Notes: generated by a model not told the origin, from the sequence alone. Shown: positions 32,810-44,135, counted from the stretch's first letter. The stretch: 64,000 nt of DNA from Dendrolimus kikuchii (GCA_019925095.2 CM034412.1:15600001-15664000); one strand, 5' to 3'. Numbers and translations are program-made.

Positions 32810-33470
32810 AGGGGCTTTGTAGACTCACAGGGGGGCTTCGTGGCGAAGCCTTAGGTAAGTAGCGACAACTCGTACCTGACTCCGGGGTCCAAGGCAAGGC
32901 CCCCACCTCCGTGCTTGCCTTAACCAGCCGGCACGGAATGGAGATCGCTAGAGCTAAGACAACCTAAAGGAGTGGAAGTGATAAATGGCATCACGTCAAA
33001 AGTAGCTACGGTGAACGTGCAGCCCACCTCTCTACACCCCTAAGCCACTCACACCCATGTTGCCCCTGTCTTCTATGGCATTTTTAGGGGCCCATACAGG
33101 GAATGGCGAGTCACCGTCTGCCCATTTTTCCATGTTCTCCGAACATTGCGACGGGCAGACGCCATAGTCCCCATATTCCCAGACCCCTTGTACTACTAGC
33201 AGTTCACCCCAATAGCCCGGTACTTTTGTGTCCTCATTTCCCACAATAGTCCTACATTGGCCGGCGCTTTTCCTTGGGTGCATCACTATATGTTGTACAC
33301 AGGGATAATCGCCGGTCAGTGTCACGCCACATTTACATTAAATTTGTCACGGGGCCTCTACGTGTTGGCCTTCCCATGGCCCCACGCAAGCCCTCCAAAT
33401 GTCCGGGTCATTTTTATGGCCCGTGGTCTCAAAAGACATACAAATAATAACAATAAAAAAATGGTGTAAA
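32810..33470 (+). mobile_element. Rep-C copy, opposite orientation
   Basis: Reverse of the 26.4 kb copy. Ends CGTGGTCTCAAAAGACATAC, then an AATAATAACAATAAAAAA tail. Confidence 0.78.
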
Positions 33471-33819
33471 TGGCATATATACATTCAATAAACACTAAGC
33501 CATTTTCAAAGCGATATATAAACTGTATAAAAACACAAGGGCTGTTATTTTGCTCCCTCGACGTGGTAACTTGAAACTAAACGACTTCCCTTAAGCTCTT
33601 ATACTTGAAATAAAATGCCTCGTAACTCGACTCTTGGGTTTTGCAATCTATTCTATGTGCTTTTGGAGTGAAAGCGGTTTACAAAATAACAATATTTCGG
33701 CAATTTTATTATTATGTAAGTACAAGATCGTATTGTAGGATAATGAAATCTTTTTAGGTAAATGTACAACGTTTTTGAACTAGGAACTAAATTTCATGAT
33801 GTTCTAGGATTTCACAAGG
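33471..33819. other. Unassigned
   Basis: No gene or repeat recognised. Confidence 0.4.
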
Positions 33820-33832
33820 ATACTGGACTTAC

Positions 33833-33934
33833 ATACATACATAACTTCACGCCAGTTCCCTTACGGGGTAGGCACGAACAACAGAGCGCCATTTAGGCTT
33901 ATTCTTACACACCTCACTTGCCTCTTTGACATTC
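33833..33934 (-). mobile_element. LINE-R tail, 102 bp, with 13-bp TSD
   Basis: ATACTGGACTTAC precedes it (33820-33832) and follows it (33935-33947). Confidence 0.9.
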
Positions 33935-33947
33935 ATACTGGACTTAC

Positions 33948-34233
33948 TGGATTTAATGGTTATATAGAGAAGACTGTTAGGAGAAGAATAAATGTAGCAT
34001 GGCTAAAGAGGAGACAGGGACCCGGTGTGACATGCGAAATACTCGTGCTACTTGTTACGTCACATACATGAAATAATTCATTCCTACATAAAAGCAAAGT
34101 TAAAACTGAGTAGCCCATGTACATGCCAAAAACTGTCAATACAGAAAACAGAAAACCTTCGGAAATACATCTACGAACAAGTTTAGGGATTTACCAACAT
34201 ATTTTCAGGTAGCAGTTAAGATTTTTGTTATAT
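33948..34233. other. Unassigned
   Basis: Short host or unrecognised repeat DNA. Nothing supported. Confidence 0.35.
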
Positions 34234-34265
34234 TGTTACGAGCTACACAGGACTCGAATTAAAAT
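34234..34265 (-). mobile_element. LTR-1, reverse, first part
   Basis: TGTTACGAGCTACACAGGAC is the reversed end of LTR-1. It is interrupted by LINE-R after ATTAAAAT. Confidence 0.85.
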
Positions 34266-34792
34266 ACATACATACATACATAACTTCACGCCAGTACCCT
34301 TGCGGGGTAGACACCTCACTTGGTGCTTTGACATTCATAACTCTTGTCATGCACGCTCGTCTGTTCTTAAGGCTCCTGACATCATCTTCTGCTAGTTCAC
34401 GATCAATTTGATCATGGAAGGTGTGACGTGGCCTTCCACGACTTCTGCATCCATCCACTTTTGCATTGTATATCTGTTAAGTCATTCTTTCGACATGCCC
34501 GAACCACCGGAACATTCCTTTCCTTACCTTCACCCCGACACTCTCTTTCAGACCAACTCTCTTTCTTACTTCGGTTTTATGAACGCGGTCCGCGAGCGTC
34601 ACTCCGCAGATTTTGCGCAGTGCTCGCATCTCGACCGCGTTTACTCTACTTTCATGCTCTTTCTTCCATACCCAACTCTCGCTTCCATACGTGAGCGTAG
34701 GTACCAGCACCGCGTTGTGTATGGCAAGCTGGGCCTTCTGGCTGAGGTTCTTAGCGCCTAGAAGTTTACCTAACGCTCCATTCACACTATTC
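34266..34792 (-). pseudogene. LINE-R fragment inside LTR-1, 13-bp TSD
   Basis: CTCGAATTAAAAT occurs at 34253-34265 and 34793-34805, and once in the uninterrupted LTR copies. The reverse frame begins near LLGAKNLSQKAQLA, passes GSESWVWKKEHESRVNAVEM and reaches the tail with frame breaks. It is one of the longest copies here, 5'-truncated upstream of the listed motifs. Confidence 0.9.
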
Positions 34793-35283
34793 CTCGAATT
34801 AAAATGCCGTTGGAATTACTATAGAGTTTATTAGAACTGTACAAACACGTATAAAACAGGTACAAATATACTGGATACAACCAGTAACACTGCTTGTTAC
34901 AATCTGCACGATCAATAACACGCGCAAAGTCCGTCACTATATCGCTTGTTGAATGTACATGTCTTGCTTGTATCGTAATCGTCGCTCGACTGCCTCACCC
35001 CTCCGTTCGGTCATTGTTTTATACTAAACTGTGTAATAGAACAAAGTACCGTGTTCAACGAGTTAATCCGCACACCTGACAAGCAAGGATTAGTTCGACA
35101 CTAATGACAGCCATAAAAGAAGTAAAAAAAACAATAGCATGTTTTTCTGAACTACACATTCTAAATACAAAGTAAATCTAAAACTGCAATAAAACTGCGT
35201 TTTACGACCTGCAGGTGTGCGCATTTCTGTGTCCGTATGTGTTGCGGCGCAGCACTAGTTCGGTGGCGCGACACTAACTTCGC
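34793..35283 (-). mobile_element. LTR-1, reverse, second part
   Basis: Continues ATGCCGTTGGAATTACTATA and AGAGTTTATTAGAACTGTAC, then diverges. The far end is not well defined. Confidence 0.7.
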
Positions 35284-35424
35284 GTCTGCGCCCTGATTTG
35301 ATATTTTTCATTTGTTTTTTTTTTCATTCCTTCTTTCTGTTTAAAATTTATTTATATTATAGTTTTAGAAAAGGCATATTGTGCCGACACCAAATAATTG
35401 GAATATTGATACTCCAACAATTAC

Positions 35425-35568
35425 CTACATACACACATACATAACTTCACGCCAGTTCCCTTGCGGGGTAGGCACGAACAACAGAGCGCCATTCAGGCTT
35501 ATTCTTACACACCTCACTTGCTTCTTTGACATTCATAACTCTTGTCATGCACGCTCGTCTGTTCTCAA
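35425..35568 (-). mobile_element. LINE-R tail
   Basis: Reverse copy of the last ~145 bp, ending at GTCTGTTCTCAAGG. Confidence 0.8.
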
Positions 35569-35687
35569 GGTTCTTAATCTAACAAGTAGACAAACAAAAA
35601 TTCTAAAAGGCGCATATTCGAATTCTGCAGTTCCGAAATTAATTTGATTAATTGTAAACTGGACTCTCTACGGATTAATTATACTAA

Positions 35688-35893
35688 GGGCCGCTTGCAT
35701 AAGTTTGCTTAAATTTATTTAAGAAACACAAAACGTATTTAACACCCTTAAATACAATTAACGCCTTGCACAACGCAAAATTTGCCACTAAATATGTTTA
35801 AAGAACTGTCAATACGTTTTGTGTAAAACGTATTTAGGCAGTTTAATATGATTAACTAATTTTATTTAAAGGCGATCGTTATGCAAGCGGCCC
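35688..35893. mobile_element. Harbinger-like MITE, 206 bp
   Basis: GGGCCGCTTGCATAA at the left is inverted at the right (TTATGCAAGCGGCCC), with TAA on both sides (35685-35687 and 35894-35896). A TWA duplication is the signature of PIF/Harbinger. A relative lies at 48591-48858. Confidence 0.85.
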
Positions 35894-35896
35894 TAA

Positions 35897-36206
35897 AGCT
35901 GTGTCAATAAATAATTTAATAATAAAATGTTGTCGGTAAATATTCTGGTAACACTTATACGTTTTTCTCATCAATATGGCAACACTGCTTAGCTTTGCAT
36001 TTTTTATTTTTATGTTAGGTAGTTGTACATAAATCGGCACATAAAATAACGCGATTCGTATCCAACTCAAAGAGGCCTAATACACTTGAGCTGTTTCGCT
36101 TTATAGGCCCGCGGTTTCTGTAGCCCCTTTAAAAGCGTCTCGGAATTTACTAGCAATATTTTTTTATAATATACTCAAGAATTTCTCCCTGGTTCGCTCG
36201 TATTAA
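35897..36206. other. Unassigned
   Basis: No gene recognised. Confidence 0.4.
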
Positions 36207-36492
36207 CTTTTATTTTTATTGCATGAGTTCAGCAGACACGCAGACGGCACACTTGATGGAAAGCGGTTGTTATCGCCTATGGACTTTTGCAACACCAAAG
36301 GCGCTACAAATACGCTGGTCACTAATGCCGGAACACAAATCAAGGTTGTTATGGCGGCATACTCTAGACCAGGGGTAATAGCCACCCGTCGGGCAAATAT
36401 CCTACCACCTGGCTGTGGGTTGTTTTCTCGCCTGTTACCACAGGCCGCCCCAACGCAGGAAAATGTATTCTTTCTCCGTTCCTGAACGGATA
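36207..36492 (-). mobile_element. Rep-A with internal deletion
   Basis: Reverse copy with both ends. The GCAGCAGCGCATTTG part is missing between ACGCTGG and GTCACTAATG. Confidence 0.85.
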
Positions 36493-36744
36493 TACAATTT
36501 CGAAAAAATCTTTTACACAAAATGATGTACATTTTCCTTAAATTTGTATTGGGTGTCAGTCCGTGTCACGAGGCCTTATTAAAGTGTATCACGTAACGCT
36601 TTTTCTTCGCATCATGATAAAAAGTATATTACATATTCATAAGGTTATGATAACTTTATGAAAGTTGTATGTCTATAATATTGTTGATATTACAGTGTCG
36701 TCTTCAGATAACGTATAAAGATTTATAGTAATTATTATTATTTA
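36493..36744. other. Unassigned
   Basis: AT-rich, nothing recognised. Confidence 0.35.
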
Positions 36745-36953
36745 CTAGCTGTCCCGGCAGACGTTGTTCTGCCCTGAAGAAATAAAATTTAGAACCCAAT
36801 TCCAGCGCCACCTACCGCGTCCAAATGTAAGCTATCCTATCTTTCAAGTCGGATCAAACGGCACACGGTGTGCAAATTTGATTAAAATCGGTCAAGTAGT
36901 TTACGAATCCATCGCGGACAAACAACGTGACACGTAATTTATATATATTAAGA
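36745..36953 (-). mobile_element. Hel2 Helitron, intact reverse copy
   Basis: 209 bp, the same length as 7470-7678. CTAG at the left, GA (reversed TC) at the right, with A and T flanks. Confidence 0.78.
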
Positions 36954-37026
36954 TTTATTGGAGACATAAAGATCCATAATTACAACAAATTGTATACATT
37001 GTTATTATTAAATTAAATTAAACCTT

Positions 37027-37338
37027 ATCCGTGCAGGAACGGAGAAAGAATACAATTTCCTGCGGCCTGGCGGCCTGTCGTAAGAGGCGACTAAACAACC
37101 CACAGCCAGGTGGTAGGGTATTTGCTCGACTGGATGGCGACCATCCCTGGTCTAGAGTATGCCGCTATAACAAGCTTGTGTTGTGTTCCGGCATTAGTGA
37201 TTAGGTTCCAGTCTCCTTTAAGAGAGCAGCAGCGCATTTGTAGCACCTTTGGTGTTGCAAATGTCCATAGGCGATGGTAACCGCCATCCATCAAGTGGGC
37301 CGTCTGCCTGTCTGCTGAACTCCTGCAATAAAAAAAAC
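37027..37338 (+). mobile_element. Rep-A retroposon, full length, TSD candidate
   Basis: ATCCGTGCAGGAACGGAG to CTCCTGCAATAAAAAAA. AAACCTT appears just before the start and again after the tail. Confidence 0.88.
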
Positions 37339-37509
37339 CTTAAAAAATAAAAGTTAACAAATTAATTTATGGATCGATCTTAATTTTACTATGGTCTGAG
37401 TGCTGGGACCGGCCCCAGAGTAGCCCGTTGTATATACCCATACCAGAAGCGTAAGTGGCTTAACTTGAGGATATACAATGTACGTGGTCGGCTGCCTAAT
37501 TATTATTTA

Positions 37510-38288
37510 CTAGCTGTGCCCGCGACATCGTCCGCGTGGAATTTGCTTTCAAAATCCTCCGATTTTGAAACATTCTTCATTGGTGCTCCGCTCCTATTGG
37601 TCTTAGCGTGATGATATATTGCCTATAGCCTTCCTCGATAAATGGGCTATCCGACACTGAAATAATTTTTCAAATCGGACCAGTAGTGCCTGAGATTAGC
37701 GCGTTCAATCAAACAATATATTAGTATATTTGGCTACAACACTAATACTTACATTTCAAATATCGCGATATCTATTGAATGAATCGTCCGAATTGAATAA
37801 CTCAAAAAGTTCTATAAAGGTATTGAATTCGTCTTGAATATGGAGTAATTTATTTTGATAAGGATTAATACCAAGGTATAAAATAAAGAGTTTTTGAAGC
37901 GACGGCATTTTAATTATTTAAAAAAGTAAAAGAAAACACTTATTGTGAGATAACTACAATAGTTAGACATATGGTTAAGCAATATTTTTTGTAGACAATT
38001 ATATGTTCTGCAAAGTGGTAGTACATTGTTTTGTTCTATAATCAATAGTTTCCGCAGCGCACGCCGTGTAAGGATTTGTTCGGGTATTTTTTTTTTCACC
38101 TTGGGTTACATTATTGGACTTTTAGTAAGGATCCCTAATTTTTTTGAAAATATGATATAGCCTTTAGCCTTCCTTGATAAATGTACTATTCAACACTGAA
38201 ATAATTTTTCAAATCGGACCAGCGATTCCCGAGATTAACGCGTTTAAACAAACAAACAAACTCTTCAGCTTTATAATATTAGTATAGA
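37510..38288 (-). mobile_element. Composite Helitron, copy 1, 779 bp
   Basis: Bounded by CTAG (37510-37513) and GA (38287-38288) in the reversed arrangement, with A before and T after. It contains a Hel1 body, about 400 bp of other DNA, then the 5' part of a second Hel1. The same composite recurs at 62455-63317 with unrelated flanks, so it moved as one unit. The minus frame at 37914-38099 is probably incidental. Confidence 0.78.
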
Positions 38289-38637
38289 TTTAACTAGTTT
38301 GCCAAAGCCTAGGATTTGGCTAAAGTAAAATAAAGTAGCTTTATTTTACTTACATAAAAACTTAATTAAATTTTTGACATATAATATGAAAAGAAACCAA
38401 GTCCATATAGTCTAGCTAACTGCCTGGCAAAACATAGAGGTGAATCGAAGTCAACCTGATTTGAAGTAATACAATGAATGACATGTTGTTTATACTTAAT
38501 CTGGCCGTAAATACTGTTACAATTAAAAAGAAACAAAATATTACATTTGAATTTGGAATCTGTCATTTTTATATGATTGTTCATTGTGTTTTCTCATTTT
38601 GGCGCCAATGCATTGTACAACATTTTGCGATATTAAA

Positions 38638-39115
38638 ATGGAGTGGGGCGATAAAGGGAACCGAATCGCTGTGATTGCATTACACAAAGTAGGTATGGAG
38701 CCAAATGCAATTTTTAAAACTCTCCATACGCTTGATATTAGTCAAATGTTTGTGTACCGGGCTATTAATAGGTACAATGAGACCTCCTCTGTTTGTGACA
38801 GAAAAAGATCTGGCCGTCCACGTAGTGTTCGTACGAAAAAGGTGGTCAAAGCAGTAAGGGAAAGAATTCGAAGAAATCCTGTCCGAAAGCAAAACATTTT
38901 ATCTCGGGAGATGAAGATATTAACTAGAACCATGTTGTGTACTTTTAAAAGATGACTTAGGACTTGCAGCCTGTAAGAGAAGCACTGGTCATTTCTTAAC
39001 TCATAATTGAAAAAAGAATAGGGTGGTAAAATCGAAGCAACTACTGAAGCGGTACGCAAAGGGAGGTCACAGAAAAGTTTGTTTACGGATGAGAATTTTT
39101 TTACAATTAAGCAAC
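38638..39115 (+). pseudogene. Mariner transposase, N-terminal half
   Basis: From MEWGDKGNRIAVIALHKVG the frame carries a helix-turn-helix-like region (ISQMFVYRAINRYNETSSVC) and the GRPRSVRTKKVVK linker typical of mariner transposases. It continues in another frame with DDLGLAACKRSTGHFLTHN, then a stop, KRYAKGGHRKV and the FTDE catalytic motif region near 39085. Frameshifts, a stop and two insertions make it dead. An intact protein of about 340 residues would cut and join its own terminal repeats at TA. Confidence 0.85.
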
Positions 39116-39124
39116 ATTTTTAAC

Positions 39125-39678
39125 CGACTTCAAAAAAGGAGGAGGTTCTCAATTTGTCGGGATCTTTTTTTTATGTATGTTCACCGATTACTCTTAGAGT
39201 TATGATCCGATTTACGTGATTCTTGTTTAGTTTGATGCGGAATAGCTGCCATTTAGTTCTCTAAAAATGTAACATAGTTTGGCCCAGTAGTTTTCATTTT
39301 ACGAACATTTTTTTGTTCCCGTTTCTTGAGACCTATATTTTTAAGGATCGCGGCACCTTTTGTAGGTCTACCCATACATAGCTAGACACTAAAAAGTAAC
39401 AAATAAAATAAAAAAACTTTGTTTAAAAAAACCGACTTTCAAAACTAAAAAAGTATAAAATAACTTATTTCTAAAGCTATTATTATTAATATATATTATC
39501 TAAAACATCTTGAAGTCGGTGCAAAGTAAAACATAAAAATTACTATATTTTTTTGAAAATTACTAAGCACCGACTTTAAGATGTTTTAGATAATATATAT
39601 TAATAATACTAGCTTTAGAAATAAGTTATTTTATACTTTTTTAGTTTTGAAGTCGGTTTTTTTAAACGAAGTTTTTTT
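39125..39678. mobile_element. FB-M insertion in mariner, with 99-bp-arm hairpin
   Basis: ATTTTTAAC flanks it (39116-39124 and 39679-39687), and the mariner frame resumes directly afterwards. The left part matches 31622-31953. The right part is an inverted repeat, 39422-39522 against 39566-39664, both containing ACCGACTT and AAGTATAAAATAACTTATTT. Confidence 0.88.
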
Positions 39679-39687
39679 ATTTTTAAC

Positions 39688-39910
39688 AAACAAAATGATC
39701 GTATTTATCCTCAAAGCTCTAAGGAAGCTTCTCTATTAGTCGACAGAGTGCAACGTGGGCATTATCTTGTCTACAGTGATGGTTTGGTGGGGTGTTAGCT
39801 ATGAAGGAGTGACTGAGCCATATTTTTGTGAAAAAGGTATCCAAACATCGGCACAAGTGTATCAAGATACCATTCTTGAGAAGGTAGTTAAGCCCCTTAA
39901 TAACATCATG
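39688..39910 (+). pseudogene. Mariner transposase, central part
   Basis: Reads QNDRIYPQSSKEASLLVDRV, then after a frameshift VMVWWGVSYEGVTEPYFCEK and TSAQVYQDTILEKVVKPLNN. This includes the second catalytic region. It is cut off by Rep-C. Confidence 0.85.
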
Positions 39911-40550
39911 TTTTTTATTATTATTATTATCTTTGTAAACCACGGGCCATAAAAATGGTCCGGACTTTTGGAGAGCTTGCGTGGGGCCATGGGAAGGCCA
40001 ACACGTAGAGGCCCTTTGGCAAATTTAATGTAAATATGGCGTGACACTGACCGGCGATTATTCCTGTCTACACCATATAGTAATGCACCCAAGGACAAGC
40101 CCCGGCCAGTGTAGGACTATTGTGGGAAACGAGGACAAAAAGTACCGGGCTATTGGGGTGAACTGCTAATGGTACTAGGGGTCTGGGAATATGGGGACTA
40201 TGGCGTCTGGCGGTCGCAATGTTCAGGGAACATGGAAAAATGGGCAGACGGTGACTCGCCACTCCCTGCATGGGCCCCAAAAAATGCCATAAAGACAGGG
40301 GTAACATGGGTGTGAGTGGCTAAGGGGTGTCGAGAGGTGGGCTGCAGGTTCACCGAAGCTACTTCCGACGTTAGGCCATTTATCACTTCCACCCCTGGAG
40401 CTTGAGTATTAGCTCTAGCGATCTCCACTCCGTGCCGGCTGGTTAAGGCAAGCACGGAGGCGGGGGCCTTGCCTTGGCCCCCGGAGTCAGGTACGAGGTG
40501 TCGCTACTCACCTAAGGCTTCGCCACAAAGCCCCCCTGTGGGAGGCTTAT
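39911..40550 (-). mobile_element. Rep-C copy
   Basis: Near-colinear with 26425-27030. The (ATT)n at 39915-39932 is its tail in reverse. It adjoins LINE-T on the right. Confidence 0.8.
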
Positions 40551-40554
40551 TATT

Positions 40555-40965
40555 ATTATTATTAACATATCTACGGACTCGAGTTCCGTACCTTTTTTTA
40601 CTACTTATTTTCTATGAACCATTTTATTATATATAGACTAGCTTATGGTTTATTTTTGTCGGTGTGTGTGATATTCTTTTAGCGGAAGTCTAATTTTATG
40701 GTGTAGCTTAAGATTAACTCCTTATATTGATTTAGCCTATCTTTAATAGTGAAAGTATCCTAATCAAGAGTGTATCTGTTACATGATCGTGTTCAGAGGA
40801 TTGGCAGGACCAGTGTCAGACTTAGATCTAGACAAAAATATAGTACAGTCTAGTGCCATGTAAGTTGGTCTGTGTTTGGGTTATTAATTTTTAGGCTCTT
40901 TGTGTGTCTTGGTTTGTTTGTGAACGGAGCAAGTAATACAATGCGACTGCGGTGCGCGTTGGTTT
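40555..40965 (-). mobile_element. LINE-T 3' end, reverse
   Basis: Starts (TTA)n then CTACGGACTCGAGTTCCGTA and ends GTGCGCGTTGGTTTGA. Diverged in the middle. Confidence 0.75.
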
Positions 40966-40966
40966 G

Positions 40967-41450
40967 AGCCTGTCGTAAGAGGCGACTTAACAACCCACAG
41001 CCAGTTGAATAACCAAGATTGATCCCGACTGGATGGCTACCACGCCTGGTCATAAAGCTCGTGTCCGACGCATAGCAACCTTGAGTTGTGTTCCGGCATT
41101 AGTGACCAGGTTCCAGTCTCCCTTTGGTTCGCAAACTGGCCAACTCGTAGCTTACTTTTATTTAAACAAAACTAGAGTACAGATAATATGGTTGCTGACT
41201 GGCCTTCTTGGTGCGAACCCAGCATGCATTATATAAAGACATTGAGTACATAGTAATTTTGCCCGTCTGAATGGCTACCACCCTTGGTCTAGATTCTAGA
41301 GTAGGTATGCCGCTACAACAACCTTGCGATGTATTCCGGCATTATTGACCAGGTTCCAGTCTCGTTCGAGAGAGCAGCAGCGCATTTATAGCACCTATGG
41401 TATTGCAAACGTCCATAGGCGATGGTAACCACTTTCCATCAATCATCAAC
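40967..41450 (+). mobile_element. Two partial Rep-A copies
   Basis: 40967-41125 covers the middle of Rep-A, with substitutions. 41262-41450 repeats the middle and goes on to GGTAACCACTTTCCATCA without a tail. About 135 bp of other DNA lies between them. Confidence 0.7.
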
Positions 41451-41474
41451 AATTTTTACTACGACAAGGAAACT

Positions 41475-41654
41475 GATAAAGTATACACTCAATGATCTAA
41501 AGAAGTTGCGGAAATGGTCAGAAAGGTATATCATGGTTATCATCCTGCATCAATGTTGATTTGGCGGGAGGTGGCTTATCAAGGAATCACAATACTTCAT
41601 TATTGTGAAACAGAAGTCCGGACTTCAACCAAATTTTATCAGGAGAGTGTCTCG
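41475..41654 (+). pseudogene. Mariner transposase fragment, second copy
   Basis: Reads DKVYTQ, a stop, then SKEVAEMVRKVYHGYHPASM, WREVAYQGITILHYCETEVR and TSTKFYQESVS. It aligns with the 39.7 kb fragment but overlaps it, so it comes from a different mariner insertion. Confidence 0.8.
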
Positions 41655-41714
41655 GATCGTGATGATTAACCGGTCAGCATTACACTTTTCAAAAATATGT
41701 AAATGAAGAGTAAC

Positions 41715-41781
41715 ATCATTTGATTTGAATTTGGCGCGCATTATCATAGTATACGTCAAGTGTCAATGTAATGTCACTTGT
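41715..41781 (+). repeat. Family X repeat, left part (copy 2)
   Basis: Parallels 4415-4490. It is split from its right part (42269-42512) by element D. Confidence 0.7.
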
Positions 41782-42268
41782 ACATTGCATCCAGGGCGTT
41801 CCATTAGTAGCTCACAACGTTCAACATGCTCCGTTAGCCGTTCCACAAGGCGACCGCGGTCGTTGTGGTCGTGGCTAAAACGTCACTAATGACGTCATCA
41901 TTTTCGATCACACGACGCTCACAACGACCCATGTCAAGAGATGGGCCTGTAGTGAAACACTTACAAGCCAATAGATGGCGCTGTGCAATAATTGATGTCA
42001 CAAACGTTTCCCGAAACATACAAAGAATATATACAAAATTTCAACTATAACAGATGGGCCTAGGCCTGCGAGGAACAACATTAGCCTCGCTGGAAGATCT
42101 TCCTTTAAGACGGAGGAGCATTCCATCACGCTCCTCCACCCCATCGGGGCTCACCCTTCAGGCCGAATAGCCGTTCCACTTGGGTTTACGATTGTAACGC
42201 CGGCAAGCAAGTGGAACGGGAAAAATCGCGGTCGTTGTGAGTCCCTGATGGAACGTAGCCCCAATCAT
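41782..42268. mobile_element. Element D, 487-bp insertion in family X
   Basis: ACTTGT precedes (41776-41781) and follows (42269-42274), while the X copy at 4.48 kb has the site once. Ends share a GTTCCAT(T/C)AG...CTCACAACG inverted motif. Fragments occur at 12.8, 23.3 and 24.4 kb. Superfamily unknown. Confidence 0.78.
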
Positions 42269-42512
42269 ACTTGTCAGAGCTTTTCTCAGTTAGTTCAATT
42301 CAATAGAACAAATTAAGTGCTATTTTTAATTTCTAAACTATACTAGATTAAATGAAATTGTAAATTAATTAGCTCTTTATAGGTGAGTTGCGTAGTTATA
42401 AATTTACATACAAAAACAGTGTATAGCGTATTGTATTTAATAATAAAAAAAACAATTTACAGAGCAACCGTTAGTTTTTTCATTTACGAATCAAAAGTAA
42501 ACCACATTATAA
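42269..42512 (+). repeat. Family X repeat, right part (copy 2)
   Basis: Follows 4490-4531 and 6350-6566 without the LINE-P insertion, so it is the empty-site copy for it. Confidence 0.72.
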
Positions 42513-42815
42513 ATATATCGAGAATTTTGCAGCAGCACTGCGACTGGCACATGGCGCGAACTCCTCAAGCCTGGCTTGCAACCAATATTCCGGTCATAAA
42601 AGCTAAAGGCTGGCCCTCATCTCGCCCAAACCCTTGGATTATAAATTATAGTCAATTTTAGAGAATTAAGAAACGATTAGTCATATCTTAAGTAAGAGAA
42701 TCAGAATCAGACCCTAATCAATGAATATCTTTTTTTTTCACTTATAAACGTGTATTACCTGTTGTTTACCTAAGAGGAGCACAGATAAACGACTAAAGAG
42801 GAGTTGATGGGTAAG
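42513..42815. other. Unassigned
   Basis: No gene or repeat recognised. Confidence 0.4.
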
Positions 42816-42827
42816 ATTTTCACTAAT

Positions 42828-43097
42828 GATGAAAGAATGACTAAACAGATACACAATGCAAAAGTGGATGGATGCAGAAGTCGCGGAAGGCCACGACACA
42901 CCTTCCATGATCAAATTGATCGTGTACTAGCAGAAGGTGATGTCAGGAGCCTTAAGAACAGACGAGCGTGCATGACAAGAGTTATGAATGTCAAAGAAGC
43001 AAGTGAGGTGTGTAAGAATAAGCCTGAATGGCGCTCTGTTGTTCGTGCCTACCCTGCAAGGGTAGTGACGTGATGTTATGTATGTATGTATGTATGT
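42828..43097 (+). pseudogene. LINE-R fragment with 12-bp TSD
   Basis: ATTTTCACTAAT at 42816-42827 and 43098-43109. Encodes ERMTKQIHNAKVDGCRSRGR to the penultimate block, with the end changed to ARVVT. Confidence 0.9.
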
Positions 43098-43127
43098 ATT
43101 TTCACTAATATTTTAATTTTAATTTTT

Positions 43128-43478
43128 ATCCGTGCAGGAACGGAGAAAGAATACAATTTTTTATTGCGAACTAAGTGTAATACATAAGTCTTATTCAATA
43201 TAGCTGAGAACTTATTACTCAGCTGGCCTTTCATAGCATCGCAATATAAAATGGCTTAACCTATCTCTATATAATATTTAATTTGGTGCCTTACAAATCT
43301 TTTATTTTATTTAAACAATACAACACAATATCTTCTTAGTTACCTCTCATTTAAATATTCTTGAGCAGCAGCGCATTTGTAGCAACTTTGGTGTTGCAAA
43401 TGTCCATAGGCGATGGTAACCGCTTTCCATTAAGTGGGCCGTCTGCATGTCTGCTCATCTCCTGCAATAAAAAAAAAT
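43128..43478 (+). mobile_element. Rep-A with replaced middle
   Basis: The 5' end (43128-43160) and 3' part (43363-43478) are Rep-A. About 200 bp of unrelated AT-rich DNA stands in place of the centre. Confidence 0.75.
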
Positions 43479-43878
43479 CAGTTGCTGAGCATTTTCTTTA
43501 AAGGAAATGGTCAATTTTAGAGGACATGGTGTAAACAACACGCCGAGCTTTGAGCCCGACGACGACGGCTAGGAGCATAACTCGTTTAAAATACGCCCTA
43601 ATTAGCAGAATTACAAAATTCATCTCATGAAGGCGGTTCATTTCGTAAGGCACCTAGCAATATCACGCCCGGCGGACTCAGGGGGTAAGAATTTATGCTA
43701 ACTGCGTCATAAATTAAACATTATTATTGTGGGGGTAGGTTATTTTTGCGTTCAGCGTTGCGTATCACGGGACTGCGGACTTTCATATTTTGCTGCTTAT
43801 ATTATATGTTTGTTTTCAGGTAACTGAGAAAAAAAAGATTTATTACGATGACATTTTATTACATAAAAATATATATAT
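43479..43878. other. Unassigned
   Basis: Nothing supported. Confidence 0.4.
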
Positions 43879-44135
43879 CGAGGGGTCTAAGGTTATTTGT
43901 TTTAAGCGACATTTGCGAAATTGTGTCGATAGAGGAGTTTGAAGTTTCAATGACCCACAAAAAGACTTCATTAGTAAACTACATACTATATTTAAAAAAG
44001 AAAACAATCTGTAGTTTTTAGTTGGAAACCAGGTTCATTATAATTCCTTAAGTATGAGACATTAGGATCCAAGAAAACCATCAAGTCAATTCTATCACAA
44101 AATGTCGCTTAAAACAAATAGCCTTTCACCCCTCG
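43879..44135. mobile_element. MITE with ~36-bp inverted ends in a TA run
   Basis: CGAGGGGTCTAAGG at the left is inverted at the right (CCTTTCACCCCTCG), and both ends then share TTTGTTTTAAGCGACATTT. ATAT lies on each side. This fits a TA-targeting (Tc1/mariner-type) MITE of 257 bp. Confidence 0.82.

Noticed and set aside
38584..41654. One mariner element spanning both transposase pieces
   Set aside because: The fragments at 39.7 and 41.5 kb cover the same part of the protein, so two insertions are needed.
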